13,783 nucleotides of DNA, taken from positions 1 through 13,783 of the forward strand of contig CAMTFK010000112.1 in NCBI GenBank assembly GCA_947071285.1. The letters are read 5' to 3'. The DNA comes from an uncultured Bacteroides sp. GTDB taxonomy: Bacteria > Bacteroidota > Bacteroidia > Bacteroidales > Bacteroidaceae. The position numbers and the translations under genes were made by a program. Every line of letters starts with the position of its first letter. Position 1 is the stretch's first letter. Shown one piece after another: positions 1-7,996 of the stretch. A model generated the notes under the pieces. That model ran no database searches. It was not told the origin of the DNA and was given only the letters and a program-made list of their open reading frames with translations.

Positions 1-995
1 CGGAAGCAACAGGGGCTTTGTTGTGTCTTGACGTCACTGAAGCCGTGCTGGACGAAGCGATAGCGTTAGGGTATAATCTTGTCATATCCCACCATCCGTT
101 GATATTCAAAGGATATAAATCCATCACGGGCAGGGACTATGTGGAGCGTTGTATCATGAAAGCGATAAAGAACGATATCGTGATTTATTCTGCACATACC
201 AACCTGGACAATGCACCGGGCGGGGTGAATTTCAAGATTGCCGAGAAAATAGGACTGAGTAACGTGCGTGTGCTGGAACCTAAGGAGAATGCTTTATTGA
301 AGCTGGTTACCTTTGTTCCGGTGGAACAAGCGGAAGATGTGCGGAAAGCCTTATTTGCAGCCGGATGCGGTTGTATAGGGAACTACGATGCATGCAGCTA
401 CAACGTAGAAGGAGAAGGAACTTTCCGCGCCCGGGAAGGAAGTCATCCTTTCTGTGGAAGCATCGGAGAACTGCATACAGAAAAGGAAACGCGCATAGAA
501 ACCGTGCTGCCTGCCTACAGAAAAGCAGAAGCCATTAAGGCCTTGTTGAGTGCCCATCCATATGAGGAACCTGCATTCGATTTGTATCCTCTTCAGAATA
601 GTTGGGCACAAGCAGGCTCAGGAGTTATCGGCGAACTGGAAGTACCGGAAACGGAACTGGAATTTTTGAAACGCATCAAGAAGACCTTTGAAGTAGGTTG
701 CCTAAAGCATAACAAGCTGAACGGACGCGAGATACAAACCGTAGCTTTGTGCGGAGGAGCCGGAGCATTTCTGATGCCGCTTGCCATACGCAACGGTGCG
801 GATGTGTTCATCACCGGAGAAATCAAGTATCACGACTACTTCGGACATGATACGGACATTCTGCTGGCAGAGATAGGACACTACGAAAGCGAACAATATA
901 CGAAAGAAATATTCTATACAATAATCCGGGAGTTGTTTCCAAGCCTTGCCCTGCAACAGTGCAAAGCAAATACCAACCCCATAAAATATTTATAA
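1..995 (+). CDS. Nif3-like dinuclear metal-centre hexameric protein (5'-truncated by window edge)
   Basis: Nif3/YbgI/YqfO family protein, cytosolic, with a dinuclear metal site; the physiological substrate of the family is not settled. The frame is open from the first bases of the window, so the start codon and roughly the first 35-40 residues are missing. Counting from the TTG at 18, an HH pair is at 25-26 in a SHHPL motif, H60 and D64 lie in an HTNLDNAPGG motif, and H288 and E292 lie in GHYESE. These match the ligands of the family's two-metal site. Residues about 95-195 form an insert between the two halves. It resembles the PII/CutA-like domain of long YqfO-type members and ends in an AHPYEEPAFDLYPL motif. 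The gene stops 5 bp before the zinc-ribbon gene on the same strand, so the two are probably cotranscribed. Family assignment is secure; the function is not. Confidence 0.93.
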   Translation, partial: EATGALLCLDVTEAVLDEAIALGYNLVISHHPLIFKGYKSITGRDYVERCIMKAIKNDIVIYSAHTNLDNAPGGVNFKIAEKIGLSNVRVLEPKENALLKLVTFVPVEQAEDVRKALFAAGCGCIGNYDACSYNVEGEGTFRAREGSHPFCGSIGELHTEKETRIETVLPAYRKAEAIKALLSAHPYEEPAFDLYPLQNSWAQAGSGVIGELEVPETELEFLKRIKKTFEVGCLKHNKLNGREIQTVALCGGAGAFLMPLAIRNGADVFITGEIKYHDYFGHDTDILLAEIGHYESEQYTKEIFYTIIRELFPSLALQQCKANTNPIKYL

Positions 996-1000
996 GTAAA

Positions 1001-1819
1001 ATGGCTAAAGAAGCAAAAAAAGACCCACAGGAATTGACCGTGGAACAGAAATTAAAGGCACTGTTCCAGTTGCAAACCATGTTGTCCAAGATTGATGAAA
1101 TCAAAACTTTGAGAGGTGAACTTCCGCTGGAAGTACAAGACTTGGAAGACGAAATCGCCGGTCTGAGCACACGTATCGACAGAATTAAGGCAGAAGTAGC
1201 CGACCTGAAATCCGCCATCGCTACCAAGAGAGTGGAAATCGAATCCTCTAAAGCTTCTATTGCAAAATACAAGGAACAACAGGAAAACGTACGCAACAAC
1301 CGCGAGTATGACTTCCTGAGCAAAGAAATTGAATTCCAGACTCTGGAAATGGAGCTTTGCGAAAAGAGAATCAAAGAATTTGCTGTACAGGAACAGGAAA
1401 AGTCTGCCGAAGCAGAAAAGAGCACAACTGCTCTGGATGAGAGACAGAAAGACCTGGATGTTAAGAAGAACGAGTTGGACGAAATCATCTCTGAAACCAA
1501 ACAGGAAGAAGAAAAGCTGAGAGATAAAGCTAAAGATCTTGAAACAAAGATTGAACCCCGTCTGCTCCAGTCCTTCAAGCGTATCCGTAAGAACTCTCGC
1601 AATGGACTCGGTATCGTATATGTACAGCGTGACGCTTGTGGTGGTTGCTTCAACAAAATTCCGCCCCAGAGACAGTTGGATATCCGCTCCCGTAAGAAAA
1701 TCATCGTTTGCGAATACTGCGGACGTATCATGATTGACCCGGAATTGGCAGGTGTAACCCTCGAACACAAAGAGGAAGTAAAAGAAAAGACAACCAGAAG
1801 AAGAAAGACTGCGGAATAA
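1001..1819 (+). CDS. C4-type zinc-ribbon coiled-coil protein (CT398/HP0958-like)
   Basis: A 272-residue protein with two parts. Residues about 15-190 are highly charged and heptad-like, rich in Glu, Lys, Leu and Ile, and predict a long antiparallel coiled coil. Residues about 205-250 hold a C4 zinc ribbon with CxxC at 213/216 and CxxC at 237/240. This is the architecture of the zf-RING_7 / CT398 / HP0958 (FlgZ) family, which has been linked to nucleic-acid binding or protein chaperoning in other bacteria; its role in Bacteroidetes is unclear. I chose ATG 1001 because it gives MAKEAKK and lies just after the upstream stop (993-995). An extension to 959 would overlap the Nif3 gene. The C-terminus is basic (TTRRRKTAE). 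The gene is the last of its operon and is followed by a strong terminator. Confidence 0.92.
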   Translation: MAKEAKKDPQELTVEQKLKALFQLQTMLSKIDEIKTLRGELPLEVQDLEDEIAGLSTRIDRIKAEVADLKSAIATKRVEIESSKASIAKYKEQQENVRNNREYDFLSKEIEFQTLEMELCEKRIKEFAVQEQEKSAEAEKSTTALDERQKDLDVKKNELDEIISETKQEEEKLRDKAKDLETKIEPRLLQSFKRIRKNSRNGLGIVYVQRDACGGCFNKIPPQRQLDIRSRKKIIVCEYCGRIMIDPELAGVTLEHKEEVKEKTTRRRKTAE

Positions 1820-1847
1820 TCCGTAAGTTACTCAAAAAGAAATATCT

Positions 1848-1880
1848 GCCCCTGCAAGTTTTTATTTGCAGGGGCTTTTT
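1848..1880 (+). terminator. Intrinsic terminator of the Nif3 / zinc-ribbon operon
   Basis: A perfect 10-bp stem, GCCCCTGCAA (1848-1857) with TTGCAGGGGC (1866-1875), has an 8-nt loop and is followed directly by TTTTT (1876-1880). It starts 29 bp after the stop codon of the zinc-ribbon gene. Confidence 0.93.
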
Positions 1881-2135
1881 ATGTTTTCTATATACAAAAT
1901 GATGATTTATCTCCCAATTTATTATTAACCTATTACTAAATTATTTTTCTCCTATTGGGAAAAAATAAAACGCTCATTTAGAATTTGTTTAATTTGTATT
2001 CTAAAACCTGTTGATGGAATTAATTCGTTTCTGTAGAGATTTGAATTAATTCCGCCAACTGGTATTCTGGAGCTATAAACAAATGAAGCTTTAGGTTGTT
2101 ATGATACCTAATATCACAAAAAATGACCTAAACCT
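1881..2135 (+). promoter_or_regulatory. AT-rich upstream region of the RND efflux operon
   Basis: This 255-bp stretch holds no convincing gene and must contain the promoter of the efflux operon. No perfect Bacteroides -7 box (TAnnTTTG) is present. The closest 7/8 matches are TTAATTTG at 1989-1996 and GAGATTTG at 2036-2043; neither has a well-spaced TTTG -33 box. It also holds a 7-bp inverted repeat TCCCAAT (1912-1918) / ATTGGGA (1954-1960), possibly chance, and the larger inverted repeat at 2007-2062. Near the start codon, TTAGGT (2091-2096) can pair with ACCTAA at 2106-2111 or at 2126-2131, giving two mutually exclusive small hairpins in the leader. Function is inferred from position only. 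Confidence 0.5.
2007..2062. repeat. Imperfect 20-bp inverted repeat with paired GAATTAATTC palindromes
   Basis: The arms at 2007-2026 and 2043-2062 match at 17 of 20 positions when one is reverse-complemented, with a 16-nt centre. Each arm contains the same perfect 10-bp palindrome, GAATTAATTC (2017-2026 and 2043-2052), with centres 26 bp apart. Two readings are possible: paired operator sites for a dimeric repressor, or a long hairpin in the leader RNA, where one mismatch would become a U-G pair. The weak -7 candidate at 2036-2043 would sit between the palindromes. No regulator gene is adjacent, so any binding protein must be encoded elsewhere. Confidence 0.6.
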
Positions 2136-3572
2136 ATGAAGATTAAAGCTTGGGGCAGTACACTGCTCTTATTATGCCTATGTTCTGCCGCCACAGCGCA
2201 GAATGGAGACCGTTACTTGGAAAAGCCGCTACCCCGGAGTTGGGGAAGTACGGCAATTCCTTCTTCTACTGCGGCTTCCGCAGATACTGACTTGTTTAGT
2301 GGACAGATATTACCCGTAGACGACCAGTGGTGGAAAGCATTCAATGATTCGATGCTGGATTCACTCATTAGCGTGGCATCAGGAGAAAACTATTCCGTAC
2401 TTGCCGCCATAGACCGCATGGAACAGGCACGCGCCAGTCTGCGGATGGAGCGCAGCAACTTTTTCCCTTCCATCAGCCTGAATGCCGGATGGCTCCGGCA
2501 GCAGAGTAGCGGCAATACCAGTGAATTGCCACAATCCATCGCCCATTATTATGACGCTTCACTAAATGCCAGTTGGGAACTGGATATATTCGGAAGCATC
2601 CGCCAGCGGGTGAAAGCCCAACGCGAAACCTTCCGCGCCAGCCGGGAAGAGTACATCTCCGTACAGATATCCCTCTGTGCACAAATCGCTTCCGCCTACA
2701 TCAACCTGCGGGAATTGCAACAAGAACTACAGGTGGTAACCCACAACTGCCGAACGCAGGAAGAAGTGCTCAATATCACTGAAGTTCGATACAATACAGG
2801 GCTTGTATCAAAACTGGATGTAGCACAAGCTAAATCAGTGTATTACAGCACGAAAGCATCCATTCCTCAACTTGAATCCGGAATCAGCCAATACATCAAT
2901 TCACTGGCAATATTATTAGGAACTTATCCTCAGAAACTTCGCCCGATGCTGGAGAAAACCGGAAAACTACCCGACTATATGGAACCGGTCGGAGTAGGGA
3001 TACCTGCCGATTTATTACTCCGCCGTCCGGATGTTCGTCAGGCAGAGAGGCAGGTCAATGCACAGGCTGCATTGTTGGGAGCAAGCAAGAGTGACTGGTT
3101 GCCACAAGTTTTTCTGAAAGGTTCTGTGGGATATGCCTCCCGTGACTTAAAAGACCTCACCAGACGGAAAAGCATGACGTTTGAAATTGCCCCTACCATC
3201 AGTTGGACTTTGTTCAGCGGAACAAAGTTGGTGAATGCCACCAAGCAGGCACGCGCACAACTGGACGAAGCAGTGCACAGTTTCAACGAGACAGTGCTCA
3301 CCGCCGTACAGGAGACGGACAACGCGATGAACAATTACCGGAACTCCATCAAACAGATTGTTGCCCTCCGTGAAGTGAAAAATCAGGGACAGGAGACGCT
3401 GAAACTCTCCCTTGAGCTTTATAAACAAGGGCTAAGCCCTTTCCAGAATGTACTGGATGCGCTACGGTCATTATTGACTTACGAAAATCAATTGGTGCAG
3501 GCGGAAGGCGATTCATTGCTGTATCTGGTGTCATTATATCAGGCACTGGGAGGAGGATATACGGAGAAATAA
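2136..3572 (+). CDS. RND efflux outer-membrane factor (TolC/NodT family)
   Basis: A 478-residue outer-membrane channel subunit of a tripartite efflux pump. The N-terminus is a signal peptide (MKIKAW, a leucine-rich core, then SAATA before Gln22), probably cut by signal peptidase I. The two Cys residues at 14 and 16 do not sit in a good lipobox. Two OEP repeats follow. The first begins near DDQWWKAFNDSMLDSLI, the second near GIPADLLLRRPDVRQAER, which is the hallmark NodT-type motif. Length and motifs are normal for the family, and there is no sign of truncation. It is the first gene of the operon, 43 bp upstream of the membrane-fusion gene. In described Bacteroides bmeABC operons this component usually comes last, so the order is less common. 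The exported substrate cannot be read from the sequence. Confidence 0.95.
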   Translation: MKIKAWGSTLLLLCLCSAATAQNGDRYLEKPLPRSWGSTAIPSSTAASADTDLFSGQILPVDDQWWKAFNDSMLDSLISVASGENYSVLAAIDRMEQARASLRMERSNFFPSISLNAGWLRQQSSGNTSELPQSIAHYYDASLNASWELDIFGSIRQRVKAQRETFRASREEYISVQISLCAQIASAYINLRELQQELQVVTHNCRTQEEVLNITEVRYNTGLVSKLDVAQAKSVYYSTKASIPQLESGISQYINSLAILLGTYPQKLRPMLEKTGKLPDYMEPVGVGIPADLLLRRPDVRQAERQVNAQAALLGASKSDWLPQVFLKGSVGYASRDLKDLTRRKSMTFEIAPTISWTLFSGTKLVNATKQARAQLDEAVHSFNETVLTAVQETDNAMNNYRNSIKQIVALREVKNQGQETLKLSLELYKQGLSPFQNVLDALRSLLTYENQLVQAEGDSLLYLVSLYQALGGGYTEK

Positions 3573-3615
3573 AAAAGCTAAAACAACTTAGATAATTCCT
3601 AAACCATAACCATAT

Positions 3616-4734
3616 ATGAGAAATAGAATGTGTATCACCCTTGCACTCATTCCGCTATTGGCGGGGTGCGGGGAGAAAAAAGAAACGGCACGCACAGCAA
3701 TGCCCGTTCCTGAGATAAGCGTAGCCCTTCCTGTGGTGAAAGATATCACGCTGACCAAAGAGTATCCAGGTTACCTCAGTTCAGAAAAAACCGTTGATTT
3801 GGTGGCACGAGTAAACGGAACCCTGCAAACCATCGCCTATGCCCCCGGAAGCAGAGTAAAGAAAGGACAAGTGCTGTTCGTCATCGAACCGACTGTCTAC
3901 CAGGATAATGTGGAGCAAGCAGAAGCCGAACTGAACACCGCCCGAGCTAATCTGGAATATGCTCAGAACAACTACTCACGCATGCTGGAAGCAGTCAAGA
4001 GCGATGCTGTAAGCCAGATACAAGTGCTACAGTCCAAATCCAATGTTGCCACTTCGCAAGCGGCAGTGAGTAATGCTGAAGCAGCATTGAATACGGCACG
4101 CACCAATCTGAGTTACTGCACGGTGCGCGCACCATTCGATGGAACTGTCAGCCGTAATCAAGTGGATGCAGGCAGTTACGTAGGCGGTAGTGTGCAGCCT
4201 GTCACTCTTGCCACTATTTATAAGGATGATCTGCTATATACGTACTTCAACATTGCTGACAACCAATGGCTTGCCATGCTGATGCAACAAGGAACGACTC
4301 AACCAAAAGACACACTGCCGAGACAAGTCATCGTCAACCTGGGTGAGAATGGTATGCGGCCTTATCCTGCCACATTAGATTACTTTGCCCCCAATGTAGA
4401 CCTAAACACCGGAACCCTGAACCTGCGTGCCCGACTGGATAATCCCAAGGGATTATTAAAAAGCGGATTATACGTCAGCATTACTCTGCCATACGGCAAA
4501 GAACGCCATGCAGTGCTCGTTCCGGAAGCTTCCATCGGCACCGACCAGTTAGGAAAATACGTATACATAGTAAATGATTCCAATATGGTTCGCTACCGCC
4601 ATATCGAGGTGGGACAACTGATAGATGATACCCTCCGGCAAGTAACCAGTGGAATCTCTCCGCACGAACGCTACGTGACCAAAGCACTGATGAAAGTGCG
4701 GGATGGGATGAGAATAAAACCTATCAACAAGTAA
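3616..4734 (+). CDS. RND efflux periplasmic adaptor lipoprotein (AcrA/MexA family)
   Basis: A 372-residue membrane-fusion protein that bridges the inner-membrane pump and the outer-membrane channel. It is a predicted lipoprotein: a short basic N-terminus and hydrophobic stretch end in the lipobox LLAGC, with acylated Cys at 18. ATG 3616 keeps the basic N-region; Met5 is a possible alternative. Domains in order are the first lipoyl half (about 60-92, with ARVNGTLQTIAYAPGSRVKKG), an alpha-hairpin coiled coil (about 95-165, Ala/Glu/Asn-rich), the second lipoyl half (about 167-200, YCTVRAPFDGTVSRNQVDAG), a beta-barrel (about 205-295) and a membrane-proximal domain to the end. The short hairpin is typical of AcrA-type adaptors of HAE1 pumps. 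It lies 30 bp upstream of the pump gene. Confidence 0.95.
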   Translation: MRNRMCITLALIPLLAGCGEKKETARTAMPVPEISVALPVVKDITLTKEYPGYLSSEKTVDLVARVNGTLQTIAYAPGSRVKKGQVLFVIEPTVYQDNVEQAEAELNTARANLEYAQNNYSRMLEAVKSDAVSQIQVLQSKSNVATSQAAVSNAEAALNTARTNLSYCTVRAPFDGTVSRNQVDAGSYVGGSVQPVTLATIYKDDLLYTYFNIADNQWLAMLMQQGTTQPKDTLPRQVIVNLGENGMRPYPATLDYFAPNVDLNTGTLNLRARLDNPKGLLKSGLYVSITLPYGKERHAVLVPEASIGTDQLGKYVYIVNDSNMVRYRHIEVGQLIDDTLRQVTSGISPHERYVTKALMKVRDGMRIKPINK

Positions 4735-4764
4735 TTAAAAATTAATAATTAAACGCTAACACTC

Positions 4765-7700
4765 ATGTTCTCAAAATTCTTCATAAACCGTCCCATCTTT
4801 GCCACTGTGTTGGCATTGCTGATAGTAGTGGCAGGACTGGTCACGCTGGGCATACTACCTATTGCGCAGTATCCGGAGATTACTCCGCCAACCGTACAGG
4901 TCAGCGCCGTATATCCGGGAGCCAACGCCCAGACGGTGGCACAAACTGTAGGCATACCTATCGAACAGCAGGTAAATGGTGTGGACGGCATGCTTTATAT
5001 GTCATCCAATTCCTCCTCATCCGGCGCTTATTCGCTGACCATCACCTTTGCTGTGGGAACAGACATCGACATGGCCACCGTACAGGTGCAAAACCGTGTC
5101 AGTGTGGCACAGGCTTCCCTGCCGACCCCGGTGGTAGTACAGGGAGTGACGGTGCAGAAACAGTCATCAAATATTGTTATGTTCCTTACAATGACATCAG
5201 ACAATAAGGAATACGATGGACTTTATCTTAGTAATTATGCCACACTGAATCTTGCCGACCAATTGACGCGTGTACCCGGTGTAGGTGCTGTCAATGTGAT
5301 GGGAGCGGGTGACTACTCCATGCGCATCTGGCTGGACCCGGCAGCACTGCGCATCCGCAACCTTTCCGCATCCGATGTATACCAGGCCATACAGGCGCAA
5401 AATGTAGAAGTCAGCGCCGGCACCATCGGACAGCCTCTTCCTGCAACCGAGGTATCCGACAACAACGGTTCGCCCGCCTATCAATACACTCTTACAGTGA
5501 AAGGGCGGCTTTCTTCTCCTGAGGAGTTCGGAAACATCATCCTGCGCACTGAAACAGGCGGGCGCGTGCTTCGTCTGAGGGATGTGGCGCACATCGACCT
5601 CGGTTCGGCATCCTACAATGTCATTTCACGACTGAACGGACAGCCGACTGCTGCCATTGCCATTTATCAACAGCCCGGCTCCAACTCACTGGATGTCTCT
5701 AAAGGGGTACGTGCCAAGATGCAGGAACTGTCACAATCATTTCCCCAAGGTATAGATTATAGTGTGACACTTGATACGACGGATGTCATCCATGCTTCGG
5801 TGGACGAGGTGCTGGTGACATTTCTGGAAACAACCTTACTTGTGGTACTTGTTATCTTCCTCTTCCTACAAAACTGGCGGGCAGTCATCATTCCCTGTAT
5901 CACCATTCCGGTATCACTTATCGGTACGCTGGCCGTGATGGCACTGTTCGGTTTCTCCATCAATACGCTGACGCTCTTCGGGTTAATACTTGCCGTAGCC
6001 ATTGTGGTGGATGATGCCATTGTGGTGGTAGAAAATTCGAGCCGATTGCTCGACACAGGACAATACAGCGCCCGTGAGGCAGTGACCAAGGCGATGGGAG
6101 AGATTACCGGTCCGATTGTGGGGGTAGTGCTGGTATTGCTCGCTGTATTCATCCCTACAATGCTCATCAGTGGTATTTCAGGACAACTTTACAAACAATT
6201 TGCACTGACCATTGCTGCCAGTACCGTATTGAGTGGTATAAACTCGTTGACGCTGACTCCTGCACTGTGCGCTCTGATATTACAACCTACCAAACCAGCC
6301 AAGTCACCGCTCTTCCGGGGCTTCAACTTCGTGTATGGCAAAACGCAGGGGATATATGACAGGACTGTGGGCTGGCTGCTCCGTCGTCCGGGCGCTGCAC
6401 TTCTGTCTTATGCAGTGTTTACGGCTTTGGCGGTCATCCTGTTCATCAAGTGGCCCAGTACCTTCATTCCCGAAGAAGATGATGGATATTTCCTCGCTGT
6501 AGTACAGTTGCCACCCGCATCAAGTCTGGAACGGACGGAAACTGTGGGGCGCGAGATTAATGAGATTCTCAACAGCTATCCCGAAGTGAAAAACTACATC
6601 GGCATATCCGGCTTCTCTGTGATGGGGGGAGGGGAACAAAGTAATTCCGGAACCTATTTCGTGATTCTGAAAAACTGGGATGAACGCAAAGGCAAGGAAC
6701 ACACCGCACAAGCTGTCGTCAACCGTTTCAATGCACAGGCTTATGGCATACAGGAGGCAGAAGTGTTTGCCATGGTTCCTCCGGCCATCCCCGGACTGGG
6801 TGCCACAGGCGGATTGCAGTTGCAACTGGAAGACAGAAAGAATCTGGGCGCAACAGAGATGCAACGCGCTATAGAAACACTGATGGAAACGTATCACACG
6901 AAACCCGCATTAGCCAGTGTCAGTAGCCAATATCAAGCTAATGTGCCACAGTATTTCTTGAATATCGACCGTGATAAGGTACAGTTGATGGGTATTCCGT
7001 TGAATAGTGTTTTCACCACATTGGGATACTATATGGGAGCTGCCTATGTGAATGATTTCGTTGAATTCGGACGTATTTATCAAGTGAAACTCGGCGCACG
7101 GGACCACGCACAGCGGGTTATTGATGATGTATTGAAGCTGAGCGTGCCGAATGCGGCAGGAGAGATGGTGCCATTCTCGGCTTTCACCAAAGTGGAAGAG
7201 CAACTGGGTATGGATCAAATCAACCGATATAATATGTACTCCACAGCATCCGTCACCTGCAATGTGATGCCGGGAAGCAGCTCGGGAGAAGCAATACAGC
7301 AAATGGAAGAACTTTTCCGGGAACAACTGGGTGATGAATTTGGATACGAATGGACTTCGGTAGCCTATCAGGAAACGCAGGCGGGAACAACTACAAGTAC
7401 CGTGCTGGTGATGGCCTTGTTGGTTGCATTTCTGGTGCTGGCAGCACAGTATGAGAGTTGGACGAGTCCGGTATCTGCAGTCATGGGATTGCCTGTGGCA
7501 TTGTTAGGAGCCATGATTGGCTGCCTTGTGATGGGAACACCGGTCAGCATCTACACACAAATCGGTATCATCTTGCTTGTGGCACTGTCTGCAAAGAATG
7601 GTATCCTGATTGTAGAGTTTGCCCGCGACTTCCGCGCAGAAGGAAATTCAATCCGTGATGCAGCATTCCAAGCCGGACATATCCGTTTGCGACCTATCCT

Positions 7701-7899
7701 GATGACCTCATTGGCATTTGTGCTCGGTGTAATGCCGTTGCTTTTTGCCACAGGAGCGGGAGCGGAGAGCCGCATCGCTTTGGGAGCAGCAGTAGTATTC
7801 GGTATGGCACTGAACACGTTGCTTGCCACGGTTTATATCCCGAATTTCTATGAATTGATGCAGAAGTTGCAGGAGAGATTCACCAGGAAAAAGAAGTAA
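4765..7899 (+). CDS. RND multidrug efflux pump, HAE1 family (AcrB-like permease)
   Basis: A 1044-residue inner-membrane proton-driven pump, full length for AcrB homologs. The N-terminus (FFINRPIFATVLALL) is TM1, followed by the usual periplasmic porter motif (PEITPPTVQVSAVYPGANA). The proton relay is intact: Asp416-Asp417 in TM4 (VVDDAIVVVEN), Lys944 in TM10 (LSAKNGILIVEFA) and Arg974 in RLRPILMTSLAF. These correspond to D407, D408, K940 and R971 of AcrB. Two homologous halves, each with a large periplasmic loop and a six-helix bundle, are present without a frameshift. Together with the preceding adaptor and channel it makes a self-sufficient tripartite pump, probably for hydrophobic or amphipathic compounds such as bile salts, detergents or drugs. 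That substrate guess comes from the family, not from the sequence. Confidence 0.97.
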   Translation: MFSKFFINRPIFATVLALLIVVAGLVTLGILPIAQYPEITPPTVQVSAVYPGANAQTVAQTVGIPIEQQVNGVDGMLYMSSNSSSSGAYSLTITFAVGTDIDMATVQVQNRVSVAQASLPTPVVVQGVTVQKQSSNIVMFLTMTSDNKEYDGLYLSNYATLNLADQLTRVPGVGAVNVMGAGDYSMRIWLDPAALRIRNLSASDVYQAIQAQNVEVSAGTIGQPLPATEVSDNNGSPAYQYTLTVKGRLSSPEEFGNIILRTETGGRVLRLRDVAHIDLGSASYNVISRLNGQPTAAIAIYQQPGSNSLDVSKGVRAKMQELSQSFPQGIDYSVTLDTTDVIHASVDEVLVTFLETTLLVVLVIFLFLQNWRAVIIPCITIPVSLIGTLAVMALFGFSINTLTLFGLILAVAIVVDDAIVVVENSSRLLDTGQYSAREAVTKAMGEITGPIVGVVLVLLAVFIPTMLISGISGQLYKQFALTIAASTVLSGINSLTLTPALCALILQPTKPAKSPLFRGFNFVYGKTQGIYDRTVGWLLRRPGAALLSYAVFTALAVILFIKWPSTFIPEEDDGYFLAVVQLPPASSLERTETVGREINEILNSYPEVKNYIGISGFSVMGGGEQSNSGTYFVILKNWDERKGKEHTAQAVVNRFNAQAYGIQEAEVFAMVPPAIPGLGATGGLQLQLEDRKNLGATEMQRAIETLMETYHTKPALASVSSQYQANVPQYFLNIDRDKVQLMGIPLNSVFTTLGYYMGAAYVNDFVEFGRIYQVKLGARDHAQRVIDDVLKLSVPNAAGEMVPFSAFTKVEEQLGMDQINRYNMYSTASVTCNVMPGSSSGEAIQQMEELFREQLGDEFGYEWTSVAYQETQAGTTTSTVLVMALLVAFLVLAAQYESWTSPVSAVMGLPVALLGAMIGCLVMGTPVSIYTQIGIILLVALSAKNGILIVEFARDFRAEGNSIRDAAFQAGHIRLRPILMTSLAFVLGVMPLLFATGAGAESRIALGAAVVFGMALNTLLATVYIPNFYELMQKLQERFTRKKK

Positions 7900-7903
7900 C
7901 TTA

Positions 7904-7986
7904 GGATGGCTACACCCTTTGCACCGGATAGCTACACCCTTTTGGGTATATGGCTACACCATACCGGGCAAAGGGTGTAGCCTTTT
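7904..7986. repeat. Four-unit 22-nt-period intergenic repeat, last copy inverted (array 1)
   Basis: A 9-bp core, GGCTACACC, occurs at 7908-7916, 7930-7938 (as AGCTACACC) and 7952-7960. It occurs again, inverted, as GGTGTAGCC at 7974-7982. All four starts are exactly 22 nt apart. Extended 17-nt units at 7904, 7926, 7948 and 7970 are separated by 5-nt linkers. Units 1 and 2 differ at one base in 17. The inverted last unit allows pairing with any earlier unit; pairing with unit 1 is the longest and makes the terminator listed separately. The array lies between convergent genes, the efflux pump and the HsdR_N gene. Confidence 0.85.
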
Positions 7987-7987
7987 T
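7908..7987 (+). terminator. Intrinsic terminator of the RND efflux operon
   Basis: A perfect 15-bp inverted repeat, GGCTACACCCTTTGC (7908-7922) with GCAAAGGGTGTAGCC (7968-7982), extends inward by CCGG/CCGG across a one-base A bulge and is followed at once by TTTTT (7983-7987). The 36-nt apical part can form a small ACCC-TTTT-GGGT hairpin. It begins 9 bp after the pump stop codon. On the - strand there is no immediate T-run, so termination of the opposing operon here is less certain. Confidence 0.85.
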
Positions 7988-7996
7988 CAACCAATC

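Noticed and set aside
18..995. TTG at 18 as the true start of the Nif3 gene
   Set aside because: The frame stays open to the window edge and reads EATGALLCLDVTEAV, a normal internal Nif3 segment; the start lies outside.
959..1000. Upstream extension of the zinc-ribbon gene to 959
   Set aside because: It would overlap the Nif3 coding sequence in another frame, and ATG 1001 gives a family-like N-terminus.
823..1770. Long antisense open frames (315 and 238 codons) opposite the Nif3 end and the zinc-ribbon gene
   Set aside because: They are Ser/Phe/Leu-rich mirror images of a Glu/Lys-rich coiled-coil gene, match no family I recognise, and overlap well-supported genes on the other strand.
7904..7986. 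CRISPR array (also considered for 13467-13549)
   Set aside because: Cores are 9 bp with 13-nt gaps, one copy is inverted, and there are no cas genes; this does not fit repeat or spacer sizes of any CRISPR type.
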